Shown piece by piece: positions 1 to 7,785 of a stretch of DNA of 14,187 nt. Within the stretch, counting starts at the first letter, position 1, and each line of letters begins with the position of its first letter. The notes beneath the pieces were generated by a model that saw nothing but the letters and a program-made list of their open reading frames with translations, did not search any database and was not told where the DNA came from. The position numbers and the translations under genes were made by a program. Source of the stretch: an uncultured Dokdonia sp. (GTDB lineage Bacteria > Bacteroidota > Bacteroidia > Flavobacteriales > Flavobacteriaceae); assembly GCA_937124495.1 (NCBI GenBank), contig CAKZKZ010000147.1, positions 1 to 14,187 on the forward strand. The letters run 5' to 3'.

Positions 1-909
1 TTTACGGGCACGACACGCAAGGTCGTATGCTATTTCGGGATCTGGATTTGCCATTGCAAAAACAATTGGATTTTCTGCCATGCTTTGCACCATTTCTTGC
101 GAGACGATATCTGCAATAGAAAGCCCCACAAAAACATCTGCTTGCGTCATTGCTTCATCTAGTGTATCTATTTTCCTATGGGTAGCAAACTCTTCTTTTT
201 CTTTGGTTAAAACCTCTCTATCCTTTCTAATAACACCTTTACTATCAAGCATTACAATATTTTCGCCTCGAGCTCCAAAAGCTTTATACAGACGTGTGCA
301 AGAAACAGCAGCTGCTCCAGCCCCACTTATGACAATACGAACTTCTTCTATTTTTTTACCTGCAATTTCTAAAGCATTAAGCAGGGCTGCTGCAGAAATA
401 ATTGCTGTCCCGTGCTGATCATCATGCATTACCGGGATATCAAGCTCTTCTTTAAGTCTACGTTCTATTTCAAAAGCTTCTGGAGCGGCTATATCTTCAA
501 GATTAATCCCTCCAAATGTCGGAGCTATATTTTTTACTGTTTCTATAAATGCATCTACATCTTTTGTTCCTACTTCAATATCAAAAACATCAATTCCTGC
601 AAAAATCTTAAAGAGTAAACCTTTACCTTCCATTACAGGTTTTGAGGCTTCTGGCCCTATATCTCCTAGACCCAAAACTGCTGTTCCATTAGAAATCACA
701 GCAACTAAGTTTCCTTTTGCAGTATACTTATATACATTCTCTATGTCTTTAGCAATTTCCAAACAAGGCTCTGCTACCCCCGGAGAGTATGCTAGCGCAA
801 GATCTCTTTGGGTTGCGTATTTTTTTGTTGGGACAACCTCTATTTTACCAGGCATTGGTTTTGCATGGTAAACAAGTGCTTCTCGACGTTTATTATTGTG
901 CTTTTTCAT
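1..909 (-). CDS. maeB: NADP-dependent malic enzyme (MaeB type), C-terminus cut by window edge
   Basis: Oxidative decarboxylation of malate to pyruvate with NAD(P)+, a cytoplasmic anaplerotic reaction. The 303 visible codons run from an ATG at 909 off the left edge. The malic N-terminal domain shows YSPGVAEPCLEI (residues 41-52), EGKGLLFKIFAGIDVFDIEV (94-113, with the presumed catalytic Lys of the GKG segment), NLEDI (136-140) and the metal-site motif HDDQHGTA (162-169). The NAD(P)-binding domain begins with the glycine-rich ISGAGAAAV (194-202) and reaches ANPDPEIAYD (287-296). Bacteroidota MaeB proteins are usually about 760 residues and end in a phosphotransacetylase-like domain; that part would lie outside the window and cannot be confirmed. 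The gene is 67 bases downstream of the kinase gene and has its own candidate promoter, so it is probably a separate core metabolic unit. Confidence 0.9.
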   Translation of the reverse strand, partial: MKKHNNKRREALVYHAKPMPGKIEVVPTKKYATQRDLALAYSPGVAEPCLEIAKDIENVYKYTAKGNLVAVISNGTAVLGLGDIGPEASKPVMEGKGLLFKIFAGIDVFDIEVGTKDVDAFIETVKNIAPTFGGINLEDIAAPEAFEIERRLKEELDIPVMHDDQHGTAIISAAALLNALEIAGKKIEEVRIVISGAGAAAVSCTRLYKAFGARGENIVMLDSKGVIRKDREVLTKEKEEFATHRKIDTLDEAMTQADVFVGLSIADIVSQEMVQSMAENPIVFAMANPDPEIAYDLACRARK

Positions 910-926
910 AGTGAGTAATTGACTTA

Positions 927-934
927 CAAAAATA
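927..934 (-). promoter_or_regulatory. Candidate -7 box of the maeB promoter
   Basis: On the minus strand these bases read TATTTTTG, a perfect match to the Bacteroidota -7 consensus TAnnTTTG. The box lies 17 bases before the maeB ATG, so the leader would be very short. I see no TTG at the expected -33 spacing, so the call rests on one box. Confidence 0.35.
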
Positions 935-976
935 AGGTATTCTAATGGCTCGTGGGTACTTACTTATAAATAAGGA

Positions 977-1924
977 TTAAGATATTCTTAGTAGTTCAGA
1001 AAGGACATCCATATTTTGAGGCAACCTTCCTACATTTTGTAATTTAATAGCTGCCAAAGACAGTGCTATTTTCAAGCATCTCTCTACAGGAAATTCTTTT
1101 AGATGAGCAAATAGGAAGCCACTCCAAAAAGCATCTCCTGCCCCGGTAGCATCCATAATATGTTCTATTTTTTCAGCAGGCAAGGTAATAAGTGGTTTAT
1201 GCTTTCGCGAAAGCGTAACCCCTTTACTCCCTAACGTCAAACAAACTGTACTTACATTGAGGTGATCATGAAAAAATGTAAAAATTTCTTCGTGTGAAAG
1301 GCGTTCTTCAAAAAGGCGTGCTATATCATCCTCACTAATCTTTACGAGAGGATCATACTGACAATATTGTTTGATCGTTTCCATGGCCTTTAACCGATCT
1401 GGCCATATACGTGAGGAATAATTAATATCAATGCTTAAAGTAACGCCTAGCTCATGCGCTTCTTCTGCTTTGGCTAAAATCGTGTTACGCGCCGGGTTCT
1501 TACTTAATGCAAAAGCAGTGGTATGAAAAATACGCGTTTTTTCCAGTATTTCTGTAGGAATCTGGTTTTCGGTAATCATAGTATCTGCTTTCCGAAAAGG
1601 AATGAAATCTGGAGTTCCTGTGGTCTTAGACACAAATATTACAGATGTGGGCTGGACAGCATCTTGACGCACATATTCTGTAGGAACTCTATTCTCTTTA
1701 AGCTTATCTAAAATATACGTTCCAAAGCCATCCTCGCCTATCGTACTTGCTAGACGTACATCTGCTCCTAAACGAGCTAAATTCATAGCTACATTTGTAG
1801 GAGAACCTCCTAAGTATCGATGATAATCTTTTGTTTCTTCTATAGAAACCTCTTCTTGATGTCCTATAAAATCAATAAGTGTTTCTCCTACACAAAAGAC
1901 GCCTATATTATCTATATTTTTCAC
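977..1924 (-). CDS. PfkB-family carbohydrate kinase, probable fructokinase
   Basis: ATP-dependent sugar kinase of the ribokinase/PfkB family, 315 residues, a normal length, cytoplasmic. The N-terminal signature is GGSPTNVAMNLARLGADV (residues 39-56). The C-terminal signature DATGAGDAFWSGF (258-270) forms the anion hole and contains the catalytic base Asp264; LTLGSKG (230-236) is the typical strand before it. The opening CVGETLIDFIG and the GGSPTN motif resemble bacterial fructokinases. The start is GTG at 1924, three bases after the upstream glycosidase stop (TAA TAC GTG), with no nearby ATG, so translation is probably coupled. As last gene of the sugar operon it would phosphorylate fructose released by the invertase-like enzyme. 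Sugar specificity is inferred from family and context. The palindrome at 1201-1214 lies inside the gene and encodes part of LSRKH (238-242). Confidence 0.85.
   Translation of the reverse strand: MKNIDNIGVFCVGETLIDFIGHQEEVSIEETKDYHRYLGGSPTNVAMNLARLGADVRLASTIGEDGFGTYILDKLKENRVPTEYVRQDAVQPTSVIFVSKTTGTPDFIPFRKADTMITENQIPTEILEKTRIFHTTAFALSKNPARNTILAKAEEAHELGVTLSIDINYSSRIWPDRLKAMETIKQYCQYDPLVKISEDDIARLFEERLSHEEIFTFFHDHLNVSTVCLTLGSKGVTLSRKHKPLITLPAEKIEHIMDATGAGDAFWSGFLFAHLKEFPVERCLKIALSLAAIKLQNVGRLPQNMDVLSELLRIS
1201..1214. repeat. Dispersed palindrome, copy 1 (in kinase gene)
   Basis: GCTTTCGCGAAAGC, a perfect 14-base palindrome centred on TCGCGA. It is read in the kinase frame as part of L-S-R-K-H. 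Two further copies with the same core lie at 4033-4048 and 9246-9261. Confidence 0.8.
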
Positions 1925-1927
1925 GTA

Positions 1928-3097
1928 TTACACTAGTAGTTTATTATTATTTAACACTTGTTTCAACATCACGCTTCCAGCTGCACTCCAAGTACAAAAA
2001 GGAACCCCATTGGGATCACATGTTTTAGAATTAAAGTTTTCATAGAAACTCCAATTTTCTTTTTGATTTAAGGCATCTATCTCAGATAATACCTCTCCTG
2101 CTTTTTCTGCTTCATTGACATAGGATAACCCAACACCGTAAAAACCATTCACCATTTGCCAAGTACCGCCGTTATGAAATTCATACGGGTAATTACGAAA
2201 TTCGTATTTACAATTATTAGTCAGCGATTTCCAATCATCATCTCCCTCTTTTATCACTGGCCAAAAAGCAGGAACCAATTGCAAATCTAATGAAAGGCGT
2301 AATGTTTCTGTATAGTTTATCAATTCTTTATGATCTTCAGGTTTTCCTATACCTAATAAGAGGGAAAGGCTTGTCGCAAAAGCATCAAATTGTGTTTGAT
2401 ATCCTGCGGGTTCTAATGACGCTACCCAATATGATGTTTTTTGTAATGTTGTATATGCTTTGGGATGATATCTATCTCCTTCAAGAGCACTTTTCTTATA
2501 GTTTATAATGATTTTTTGAGTAATTGCTTTTTCTTTTTCTCTTAAAGCAATGTTTTCTTCAAAACGAAGATAAGAACGCAATGCCCACACTCTTAATAAT
2601 TGATCATATAATATAAATCCTTGTGTAGGATACTCATCTGCCCAATTACCACTACGAGGCACATACATGAGGTCTCCATCATTATACTCCCAACTCTGAT
2701 GAATATCAAACCCTTTTTGAATATGAGGTTGTAATTGCTTAAAAAGGGCCACATCTCCTGTTTTATGCGCATATTGACACACACCTATAATAAACCAAGC
2801 CACGGTATCTACGCGACCTGCTAGACCTCCATAACTTACAGATGATTTTTCTCCTTCAAAATAAACATTAGAAGGGATCATTCCGCTTTTATGTTGATGG
2901 TTTGCTAAGGTAAGCAAGGTGTTTTTCATAGCAGTAACCAAACTCTCATCGCCGTCTAATATTCCTGCGAGTCCACATATAACACCATCACGTGCCCATA
3001 CACGTTTATAATTTGCAATATCATTCGCACTTGCAAGAAAACCTTCTGGAGTTGCTACTTTTTTAAGGAGTTGTATGGAATGTTGGTATGGAGTCAA
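1928..3097 (-). CDS. GH100/invertase-like (alpha/alpha)6-barrel glycosidase
   Basis: Predicted glycoside hydrolase of 389 residues with no signal peptide, so cytoplasmic. Segments resemble alkaline/neutral invertases (GH100): RVWARDGVICGLAG (residues 32-45) fits the invertase xVRDFxP region, GRVDTVAWFIIG (94-105) fits GRVAPVDSGLWW, NWADEYPTQG (151-160) fits the MIDRRMGIxG region so that Asp154 may be the acid, and YEFHNGGTWQMVNGF (305-319) fits the YHNGGSWP region. Automated pipelines might instead call it an amylo-alpha-1,6-glucosidase or glycogen-debranching-like protein, since those share the fold. A following fructokinase supports sucrose cleavage, but this is inference. The likely start is TTG at 3097; there is no nearby ATG. 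The frame stays open upstream through the heptanucleotide array to about 3172, so the true start is uncertain. Confidence 0.65.
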   Translation of the reverse strand: MTPYQHSIQLLKKVATPEGFLASANDIANYKRVWARDGVICGLAGILDGDESLVTAMKNTLLTLANHQHKSGMIPSNVYFEGEKSSVSYGGLAGRVDTVAWFIIGVCQYAHKTGDVALFKQLQPHIQKGFDIHQSWEYNDGDLMYVPRSGNWADEYPTQGFILYDQLLRVWALRSYLRFEENIALREKEKAITQKIIINYKKSALEGDRYHPKAYTTLQKTSYWVASLEPAGYQTQFDAFATSLSLLLGIGKPEDHKELINYTETLRLSLDLQLVPAFWPVIKEGDDDWKSLTNNCKYEFRNYPYEFHNGGTWQMVNGFYGVGLSYVNEAEKAGEVLSEIDALNQKENWSFYENFNSKTCDPNGVPFCTWSAAGSVMLKQVLNNNKLLV

Positions 3098-3099
3098 AA

Positions 3100-3150
3100 G
3101 ATTGTTGATTGTTGATTGTTGATTGTTGATTGTTGATTGTTGATTGTTGA
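3100..3150. repeat. Perfect heptanucleotide tandem array, 7.3 copies
   Basis: Seven uninterrupted copies of ATTGTTG (plus strand), with the same phase continuing one base on either side, fill most of the 62-base gap between the trehalase stop and the invertase-like gene start. In minus-strand sense the unit is CAACAAT; it contains no stop codon in any frame. The unit length is not a multiple of three. The array ends two bases before the predicted TTG start codon, so copy-number change would alter the translation initiation region. Confidence 0.95.
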
Positions 3151-3159
3151 ATAAAGGTA

Positions 3160-5001
3160 TTAAAACAATGTATCAGGATCGATTAACAGGTCTAATTTAT
3201 TTCTCAAATCTGGTGTTAAAAGTGACAATCCATATTGATAAGAGGCATTCATCCATCCGAAACCACTGGTTGTGATATAATCAAACTCGGTTCCTACATT
3301 ACCATACTCTGCATATACTTTATGTGTACACGCCACCACATCATATTTTTCTGGAATGGTTCCGTTATAATCGACAGCATTTCTGGTAATCATCCATAGC
3401 CATCTGTAAATAAGTTCTTGCACTTCTGCTTCAAAATTATAGTTTTTAAGCCCACGCCAAATCATCATTTGATGTGGTGCCCATCCATTAGGGTAGTCCC
3501 ACTGTCTTTGCACAGCATCTTCTGGAACTTGCGCATTCATTCTTTTAGAACTCCCTGCAATACCTCCTTTTTCTTTGAGGTCTTGCATAAGAGATTGCAC
3601 AATATTCTGCACATTTTTAACAGGTGCAATTCCTGCCCAAAGCGGCATATAATTGGAGGCACTTTCAAAATGCGTTTGTTCTTTCTTATTAAAATTATAA
3701 TCAAAGTATTGCCCTCGTTCTTCATTCCATAGAAGTGCATGCATACGTTCAGCTCTTTCCTTTGCTAATGTATTCCAATATTCAGTTCTGTATCCTTCAA
3801 ATTCTCCATCAAAATAAGTATCAATTAGATATCCAAAATCAGCTTCGTATTTATATAAAAGGCTATTTACATCTACTGTATTTAAGTCTGCACACACATC
3901 ATCAAGACGCCAAGAGGTATCGTGACCACTTTCGCGTAAGCTTCGATCGTGGGTGAAATAGGTATCCAATTTTGGCTCTTTGATTTCGCCAGATTGGTAT
4001 TTTCTTATAAACTCTCCTGTTGTTTCTGAGTGCGATTTCGCGAAAGCGGATAATACATCCTCAAAATGCCCATCTTCGGTTTCTGGTGGAATCCCTATGC
4101 CTTGTGCATAATATCTATTTAAACCGTTTTCTGTAAGACGCGGTGCTTGCATCCAAACCGATTCATACTCTTGAATCGCTACTTTCAGGACACTTGCTAG
4201 CCAATCTTTTCCAAGGGAAGGATCTGCTTCATAGACTTCACGGATAAACGAACTTAAAAAAGGCGGCTGGGTACGCGTGAGATAATAGGATCTATTTGCA
4301 TTTAGTATTTTCCCATAATGTGTAATCTGATAGCAGAAATTATCGACCATGGCTTTTGCCAGATCCATACGCCCATCAAGAATCAGTCCTACGCCTTCAA
4401 AATAACTATCCCATCCATACATTTCGTTAAACCGACCTCCAGGAACCACAAAGGGAACACCTTTATTGTTTTCTAATGCCAATGCTAATACGCCAGGTTT
4501 TTCATTGATAGATTTTACGTATTCTGGTGTAATTGCTTTTGGAAGAATGATTATTTCAAGATTCGGAAATTGATCTTGAATAGATTGATAATAAGCAATA
4601 CCTTCAGCATCTGTAAAAGGCACATAGAGACGCTGTGTTGCATCTTCAGCTTTTTCATCTCCTAGACTTTTACGCAATCCTTCTGCATCTAATGTACGGG
4701 TAAGATCATCCCAAAAATAATCTTTAATCATTCTAGAAACACGCGCTGTTGGAGCTTCTTCTATTTTTGATAATGGGATGATTGCTTCTTCTTTTCCAAG
4801 TGCTTTTTCTAAAGCTAGTTCTTGAAGAAAGTTAGAGAGGTGATACGTTCCTTTTATCGTATAGAAATCACCATTTTCTAATGGAATTTCAAATGCTTTA
4901 GGCCCTTTATCTTCTACCGTGATTTTCTTATCTCCATCGGTGTCTTCTTGAACTAATAACCGTTGAAGTGTGTCTTCTATATTACCCTTGAATTGCATCA
5001 T
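3160..5001 (-). CDS. GH37 trehalase of the neutral, fungal-like type with EF-hand-like Ca2+ loop
   Basis: Hydrolyses trehalose to two glucose molecules. It has 613 residues and no signal peptide, so it should act in the cytoplasm. Both GH37 signatures are present: PGGRFNEMYGWDSYF (187-201) and QWDYPNGWAP (500-509). By family alignment the acid should be Asp361 in ESGHDTSWR and the base Glu551 in PEKYDV. The N-terminal region carries DTDGDKKITVED (20-31), a loop spaced like an EF-hand (D1, D3, D5, D12), matching in place and sequence the Ca2+-binding loop of fungal neutral trehalases. RESGHDTSWR, EYGNVGTEFDYITT and FGWMNASYQ also resemble the fungal enzymes more than E. coli TreA/TreF. The ATG at 5001 overlaps the upstream transporter stop (ATGA); a second ATG follows at 4998. 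The phosphorylated 14-3-3-binding tail of the fungal proteins is absent. Confidence 0.93.
   Translation of the reverse strand: MMQFKGNIEDTLQRLLVQEDTDGDKKITVEDKGPKAFEIPLENGDFYTIKGTYHLSNFLQELALEKALGKEEAIIPLSKIEEAPTARVSRMIKDYFWDDLTRTLDAEGLRKSLGDEKAEDATQRLYVPFTDAEGIAYYQSIQDQFPNLEIIILPKAITPEYVKSINEKPGVLALALENNKGVPFVVPGGRFNEMYGWDSYFEGVGLILDGRMDLAKAMVDNFCYQITHYGKILNANRSYYLTRTQPPFLSSFIREVYEADPSLGKDWLASVLKVAIQEYESVWMQAPRLTENGLNRYYAQGIGIPPETEDGHFEDVLSAFAKSHSETTGEFIRKYQSGEIKEPKLDTYFTHDRSLRESGHDTSWRLDDVCADLNTVDVNSLLYKYEADFGYLIDTYFDGEFEGYRTEYWNTLAKERAERMHALLWNEERGQYFDYNFNKKEQTHFESASNYMPLWAGIAPVKNVQNIVQSLMQDLKEKGGIAGSSKRMNAQVPEDAVQRQWDYPNGWAPHQMMIWRGLKNYNFEAEVQELIYRWLWMITRNAVDYNGTIPEKYDVVACTHKVYAEYGNVGTEFDYITTSGFGWMNASYQYGLSLLTPDLRNKLDLLIDPDTLF
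4033..4048. repeat. Dispersed palindrome, copy 2 (in trehalase gene)
   Basis: CGATTTCGCGAAAGCG, a 16-base palindrome with one mismatched pair. It encodes A-F-A-K within residues 318-323 (SAFAKS) of the trehalase, between conserved blocks of the enzyme. Confidence 0.75.
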
Positions 5002-6224
5002 ACTATTTCATCACTAGGAGAACCTGTTAATTTATTTAAACTGAACAGTAAAATAAATATCGCTGTCATAGGTATAAGAGAGAGGTAAAAAACTTTATCT
5101 CCACCAAAGCTATCGAACATAAATCCAATAATCAATGAACCTACAGTTCCTCCCACTGCTGAGAAGAATGTCAAAACTCCAGCAAGGGAACTATGATCCC
5201 TTTTAGGCATACTGGATAATACAGCAGAGCTTACTAAAGGATATAAGGGCGCAAGAAATAATCCAATTAAAGGAAATAAGAATGCAACCATCGGCAAGTC
5301 TGCAAAGCTACTAACACCTGAAGTAGTAATTCCTTTTGCTAATGGTAAAACAGTTAGTACAATAATTGAAGCTAGAATTACTCCTGCAATTGCTATATAC
5401 ACCCATCTTATTTTCTTTACAAGAAGGCCTGTTATAAATCTACCAAGCGCAAAAGATATCATTAAAAGCACAGCTACCTGGGAAGCTAGTCGAGCATCAA
5501 TACCCAAGGTTTCTTTATTAAACGTAGGTAGCCAAGTCATTATCCCTTGCTCAGTCATTACATAGAAAAATGCAAAAAGTGCAAAAATCCAAGTCAGCGG
5601 ACTTTTAAAAAGTTTAAACATCTCAATAAAATCTCCGACTACTGAAGTATCCTTTTTATCCCCTTCTATATCAAATTTAGAGAAAAGAATAATTAAAAAA
5701 GCAACTGCTATCAAAACAGCCATAAGCAAATAACCTCTCAGCCAACCATCTGGTGAATCATCATAAAACAACGGGAACACTACATACATAAAAATGATCC
5801 CTATCATAAAAACTGTTTCAATAAGGCTCAAGAGTTTACTATGGTCATTTTTTGTATCACTTACGTAACCAACTAATGCATACACTGCAACTTTAACAAC
5901 GGCAAAGGTCATCCCTGTAATAGCAAAAAGTATTTTGACAGCCATAAAAGAATCTGCAAAATACATACTTATACATCCTAAAAACACTAGTGCGAGACTT
6001 ACAAGCATTCCTCGTTTATACCCTATTTTAGGGAGAAAAGATCCAATAAAGAATGATACTAACGCAATGGAAAGATCTTTAAAAGGTTCAAGAATAGCTG
6101 CAGCTTCTTTAGCGACATCATAAACAGCTTGTGAACGTTCTACTAGAATCCCCACACTATTCAACAATGCGGCGAACACAAAATAGATTAAAAATAAAGA
6201 TAGCTTAATTCCAAAATGTTTCAT
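4998..6224 (-). CDS. Major facilitator superfamily transporter, sugar substrate inferred
   Basis: Integral inner-membrane protein of 408 residues, the usual MFS length, with about 12 hydrophobic segments. The loop after the second segment carries LPKIGYKRG, a degenerate form of the MFS motif GxxxDRxGRR. The middle segment FFYVMTEQGIMTWLPTFNKETLG begins the second half, and SSMPKRDHSSLAGVLTFFSAVGGTVG lies in the late helices, recalling sugar permeases of the FHS type. Exact substrate is not readable from sequence. The start ATG at 6224 is 12 bases after the stop of the other transporter gene, and its stop overlaps the trehalase ATG by four bases. This places it in the same transcript and suggests uptake of trehalose or a related sugar. 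Confidence 0.8.
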   Translation of the reverse strand: MKHFGIKLSLFLIYFVFAALLNSVGILVERSQAVYDVAKEAAAILEPFKDLSIALVSFFIGSFLPKIGYKRGMLVSLALVFLGCISMYFADSFMAVKILFAITGMTFAVVKVAVYALVGYVSDTKNDHSKLLSLIETVFMIGIIFMYVVFPLFYDDSPDGWLRGYLLMAVLIAVAFLIILFSKFDIEGDKKDTSVVGDFIEMFKLFKSPLTWIFALFAFFYVMTEQGIMTWLPTFNKETLGIDARLASQVAVLLMISFALGRFITGLLVKKIRWVYIAIAGVILASIIVLTVLPLAKGITTSGVSSFADLPMVAFLFPLIGLFLAPLYPLVSSAVLSSMPKRDHSSLAGVLTFFSAVGGTVGSLIIGFMFDSFGGDKVFYLSLIPMTAIFILLFSLNKLTGSPSDEIV

Positions 6225-6236
6225 ATTCCTATAAAT

Positions 6237-7703
6237 TTATAACTCTGATACTGATTCTGAAACTGATCGTTTTAATCGCAATGCTAATACTGCAGCTATA
6301 ATAAAAAACACACCTCCAAAAAGAATAGCATTTACAGCATTATCATCTAGAAGATTTTCAATGATTGGTCCAAAAGTTACTGTCTGAATAAGCATCGGTA
6401 TTACTATCATCATGTTAACAATTCCCATATACACTCCTCTTTTATCTTCCGGAATGACTTTAGACACCATTGCATACGGAATACCCATCATCGCTGCCCA
6501 ACCTATTCCAAATAAAACCATAGGTACTAATAGCGCATATTCATCTTTTATAAATGGCATACTCAACATTGCAATTCCTGCAAACACCAAACTTACCACA
6601 TACACATTACGGGAACCATATTTTTTAGCAAAAGGCACTAAGGCTAATGCCACGAGCATCGTTACCAAATTATACGATCCATTCATTAAACCTGTTTGAG
6701 CTAGCGCTTGTTCAGATATCTGTTGAAAATTTTGAGCAAAAGAAGTATCAATGGCACTTACTGTATTACCTGCCTCACAGGCTTCTATAATACCTTTATA
6801 ACGAGTCGTATCCTCAGGAGTTTGTCCGTATAGACTTGTACGTATCATGGGCGTAATAAACTGCCAATACACAAACAATGCGTACCACTGAAAGAAATAT
6901 ACTGCCGCTAATTTCCACATCATTTTTGGCATGTGCCCTATAGCTCCTATAATTTCCACTATTGGCTCTATAGCTCTTTGAATAAATGACTTATCTGATT
7001 TTTCTTGTTGTAAACTTTCTAACTCTTCATCACTAGGTGGTATTTCAGGTGTTTTCCAAACTGACCAAGCAATGGTTGCTACCGATGCAAAAGCTCCTAA
7101 GAAAAAGGAATAGTAGACCCACGTAGGAATTGCAGAAACAGTTTCTGTCGCTGTACTGCATAAGCTTGCGCTTTCTGCTGCTGGAACACTAAACCAATCT
7201 TGAAACAAGAAGAGGGAAAAGTTAGCAATAGTAATTCCTGCGCCCACAAATAGACTTTGCATTTGATACCCAAATGTCAATTGGTCATCATTCAGCTTAT
7301 CACCTACAAAAGCCCTATAAGGCTCCATTGCTGTATTATTTGCTGCATCCAGAACCCATAACAAACCAACAGCAAACCACAGTCCTGGACTGAAAGGAAA
7401 TGCTAATAAGCATAAACTCCCCAGTATAGCTCCTATTAAAAAGAATGGTTTTCTTCTCCCCCCCCATTTTGGCAACCAAGTCTTATCACTGATAGCTCCG
7501 ATAATAGGTTGAATTAAAAGCCCTGTAACAGGGCCTGCCAAATTAAGTAATGGCAATTCTGCATGATCAGCTCCCAAAAATGAAAAGATAGGGTTTACAG
7601 CGGTTTGTTGTAATCCAAATGAAAATTGAATCCCGAAGAATCCAACATTCATATTCCATATTTGCCAGAAAGAAAGGGTTGGTTTTTTAATATTTTTAAA
7701 CAT
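6237..7703 (-). CDS. Sucrose-transporter-like MFS protein (SLC45/GPH type)
   Basis: Inner-membrane transporter of 488 residues with about 12 membrane segments. Features of the sucrose/H+ symporter group are visible: LAGPVTGLLIQPIIGAISD (residues 55-73), GGRRKPFFLIG (81-91), the cytoplasmic-loop form of DRxGRRRPF, and LDAANNTAMEPYRAFVGD (118-135), close to the LDxxNNxxxGPxRAxxAD motif of plant SUTs and SLC45 proteins. A loop of roughly 40 residues (about 305-345) rich in polar residues lies between helices in the second half. Likely function is proton-coupled import of an intact alpha-disaccharide; trehalose, sucrose or maltose cannot be separated from sequence. It is the first gene of the five-gene sugar operon, with a 161-base upstream region holding operator-like sites. 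A G8 run (7458-7465) lies in the codons for W80-G81-G82. The C-terminus ends in a small duplicated SVSESVSEL. Confidence 0.83.
   Translation of the reverse strand: MFKNIKKPTLSFWQIWNMNVGFFGIQFSFGLQQTAVNPIFSFLGADHAELPLLNLAGPVTGLLIQPIIGAISDKTWLPKWGGRRKPFFLIGAILGSLCLLAFPFSPGLWFAVGLLWVLDAANNTAMEPYRAFVGDKLNDDQLTFGYQMQSLFVGAGITIANFSLFLFQDWFSVPAAESASLCSTATETVSAIPTWVYYSFFLGAFASVATIAWSVWKTPEIPPSDEELESLQQEKSDKSFIQRAIEPIVEIIGAIGHMPKMMWKLAAVYFFQWYALFVYWQFITPMIRTSLYGQTPEDTTRYKGIIEACEAGNTVSAIDTSFAQNFQQISEQALAQTGLMNGSYNLVTMLVALALVPFAKKYGSRNVYVVSLVFAGIAMLSMPFIKDEYALLVPMVLFGIGWAAMMGIPYAMVSKVIPEDKRGVYMGIVNMMIVIPMLIQTVTFGPIIENLLDDNAVNAILFGGVFFIIAAVLALRLKRSVSESVSEL
7458..7465. repeat. Homopolymer C8/G8 tract inside transporter gene
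   Basis: Eight consecutive C on the plus strand (G on the coding strand), unusual in this AT-rich window. It spans the Trp-Gly-Gly codons before RRKPFF. The reading frame is intact as given. Confidence 0.95.
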
Positions 7704-7785
7704 ACTGCTTATTTTTGAAAAAGGAAGAATGCTATTTATTTACAAATAGTGCATTTTAGCCGTAGTAATATCAGCATTTTTTCTG

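Noticed and set aside
80..618. Plus-strand open frames at 80-418 and 412-618
   Set aside because: They lie antisense to the clear malic enzyme frame, and their sequences are Ser/Ile/Lys-rich antisense products with no recognisable domain.
910..976. Terminator after the kinase gene
   Set aside because: No stable GC-containing hairpin with a T run was found in the 67-base gap; only short AT-rich inverted repeats.
3100..3150. Possible CRISPR-like array
   Set aside because: The units are 7 bases long and directly adjacent with no spacers; this is a simple tandem repeat.
3928..3941. ACTTTCGCGTAAGC, resembling the dispersed palindrome
   Set aside because: It matches 12 of 14 bases but encodes the conserved catalytic segment SLRESGHD of the trehalase, so the likeness is probably chance.
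3418..3956. Plus-strand frames at 3418-3732 and 3735-3956 and a minus-strand frame at 3537-3740
   Set aside because: All overlap conserved trehalase sequence in other frames and show no domain features.
6412..6699. Plus-strand frame of 95 residues with hydrophobic content
   Set aside because: The hydrophobicity is expected from the reverse complement of membrane-helix codons in the transporter gene.
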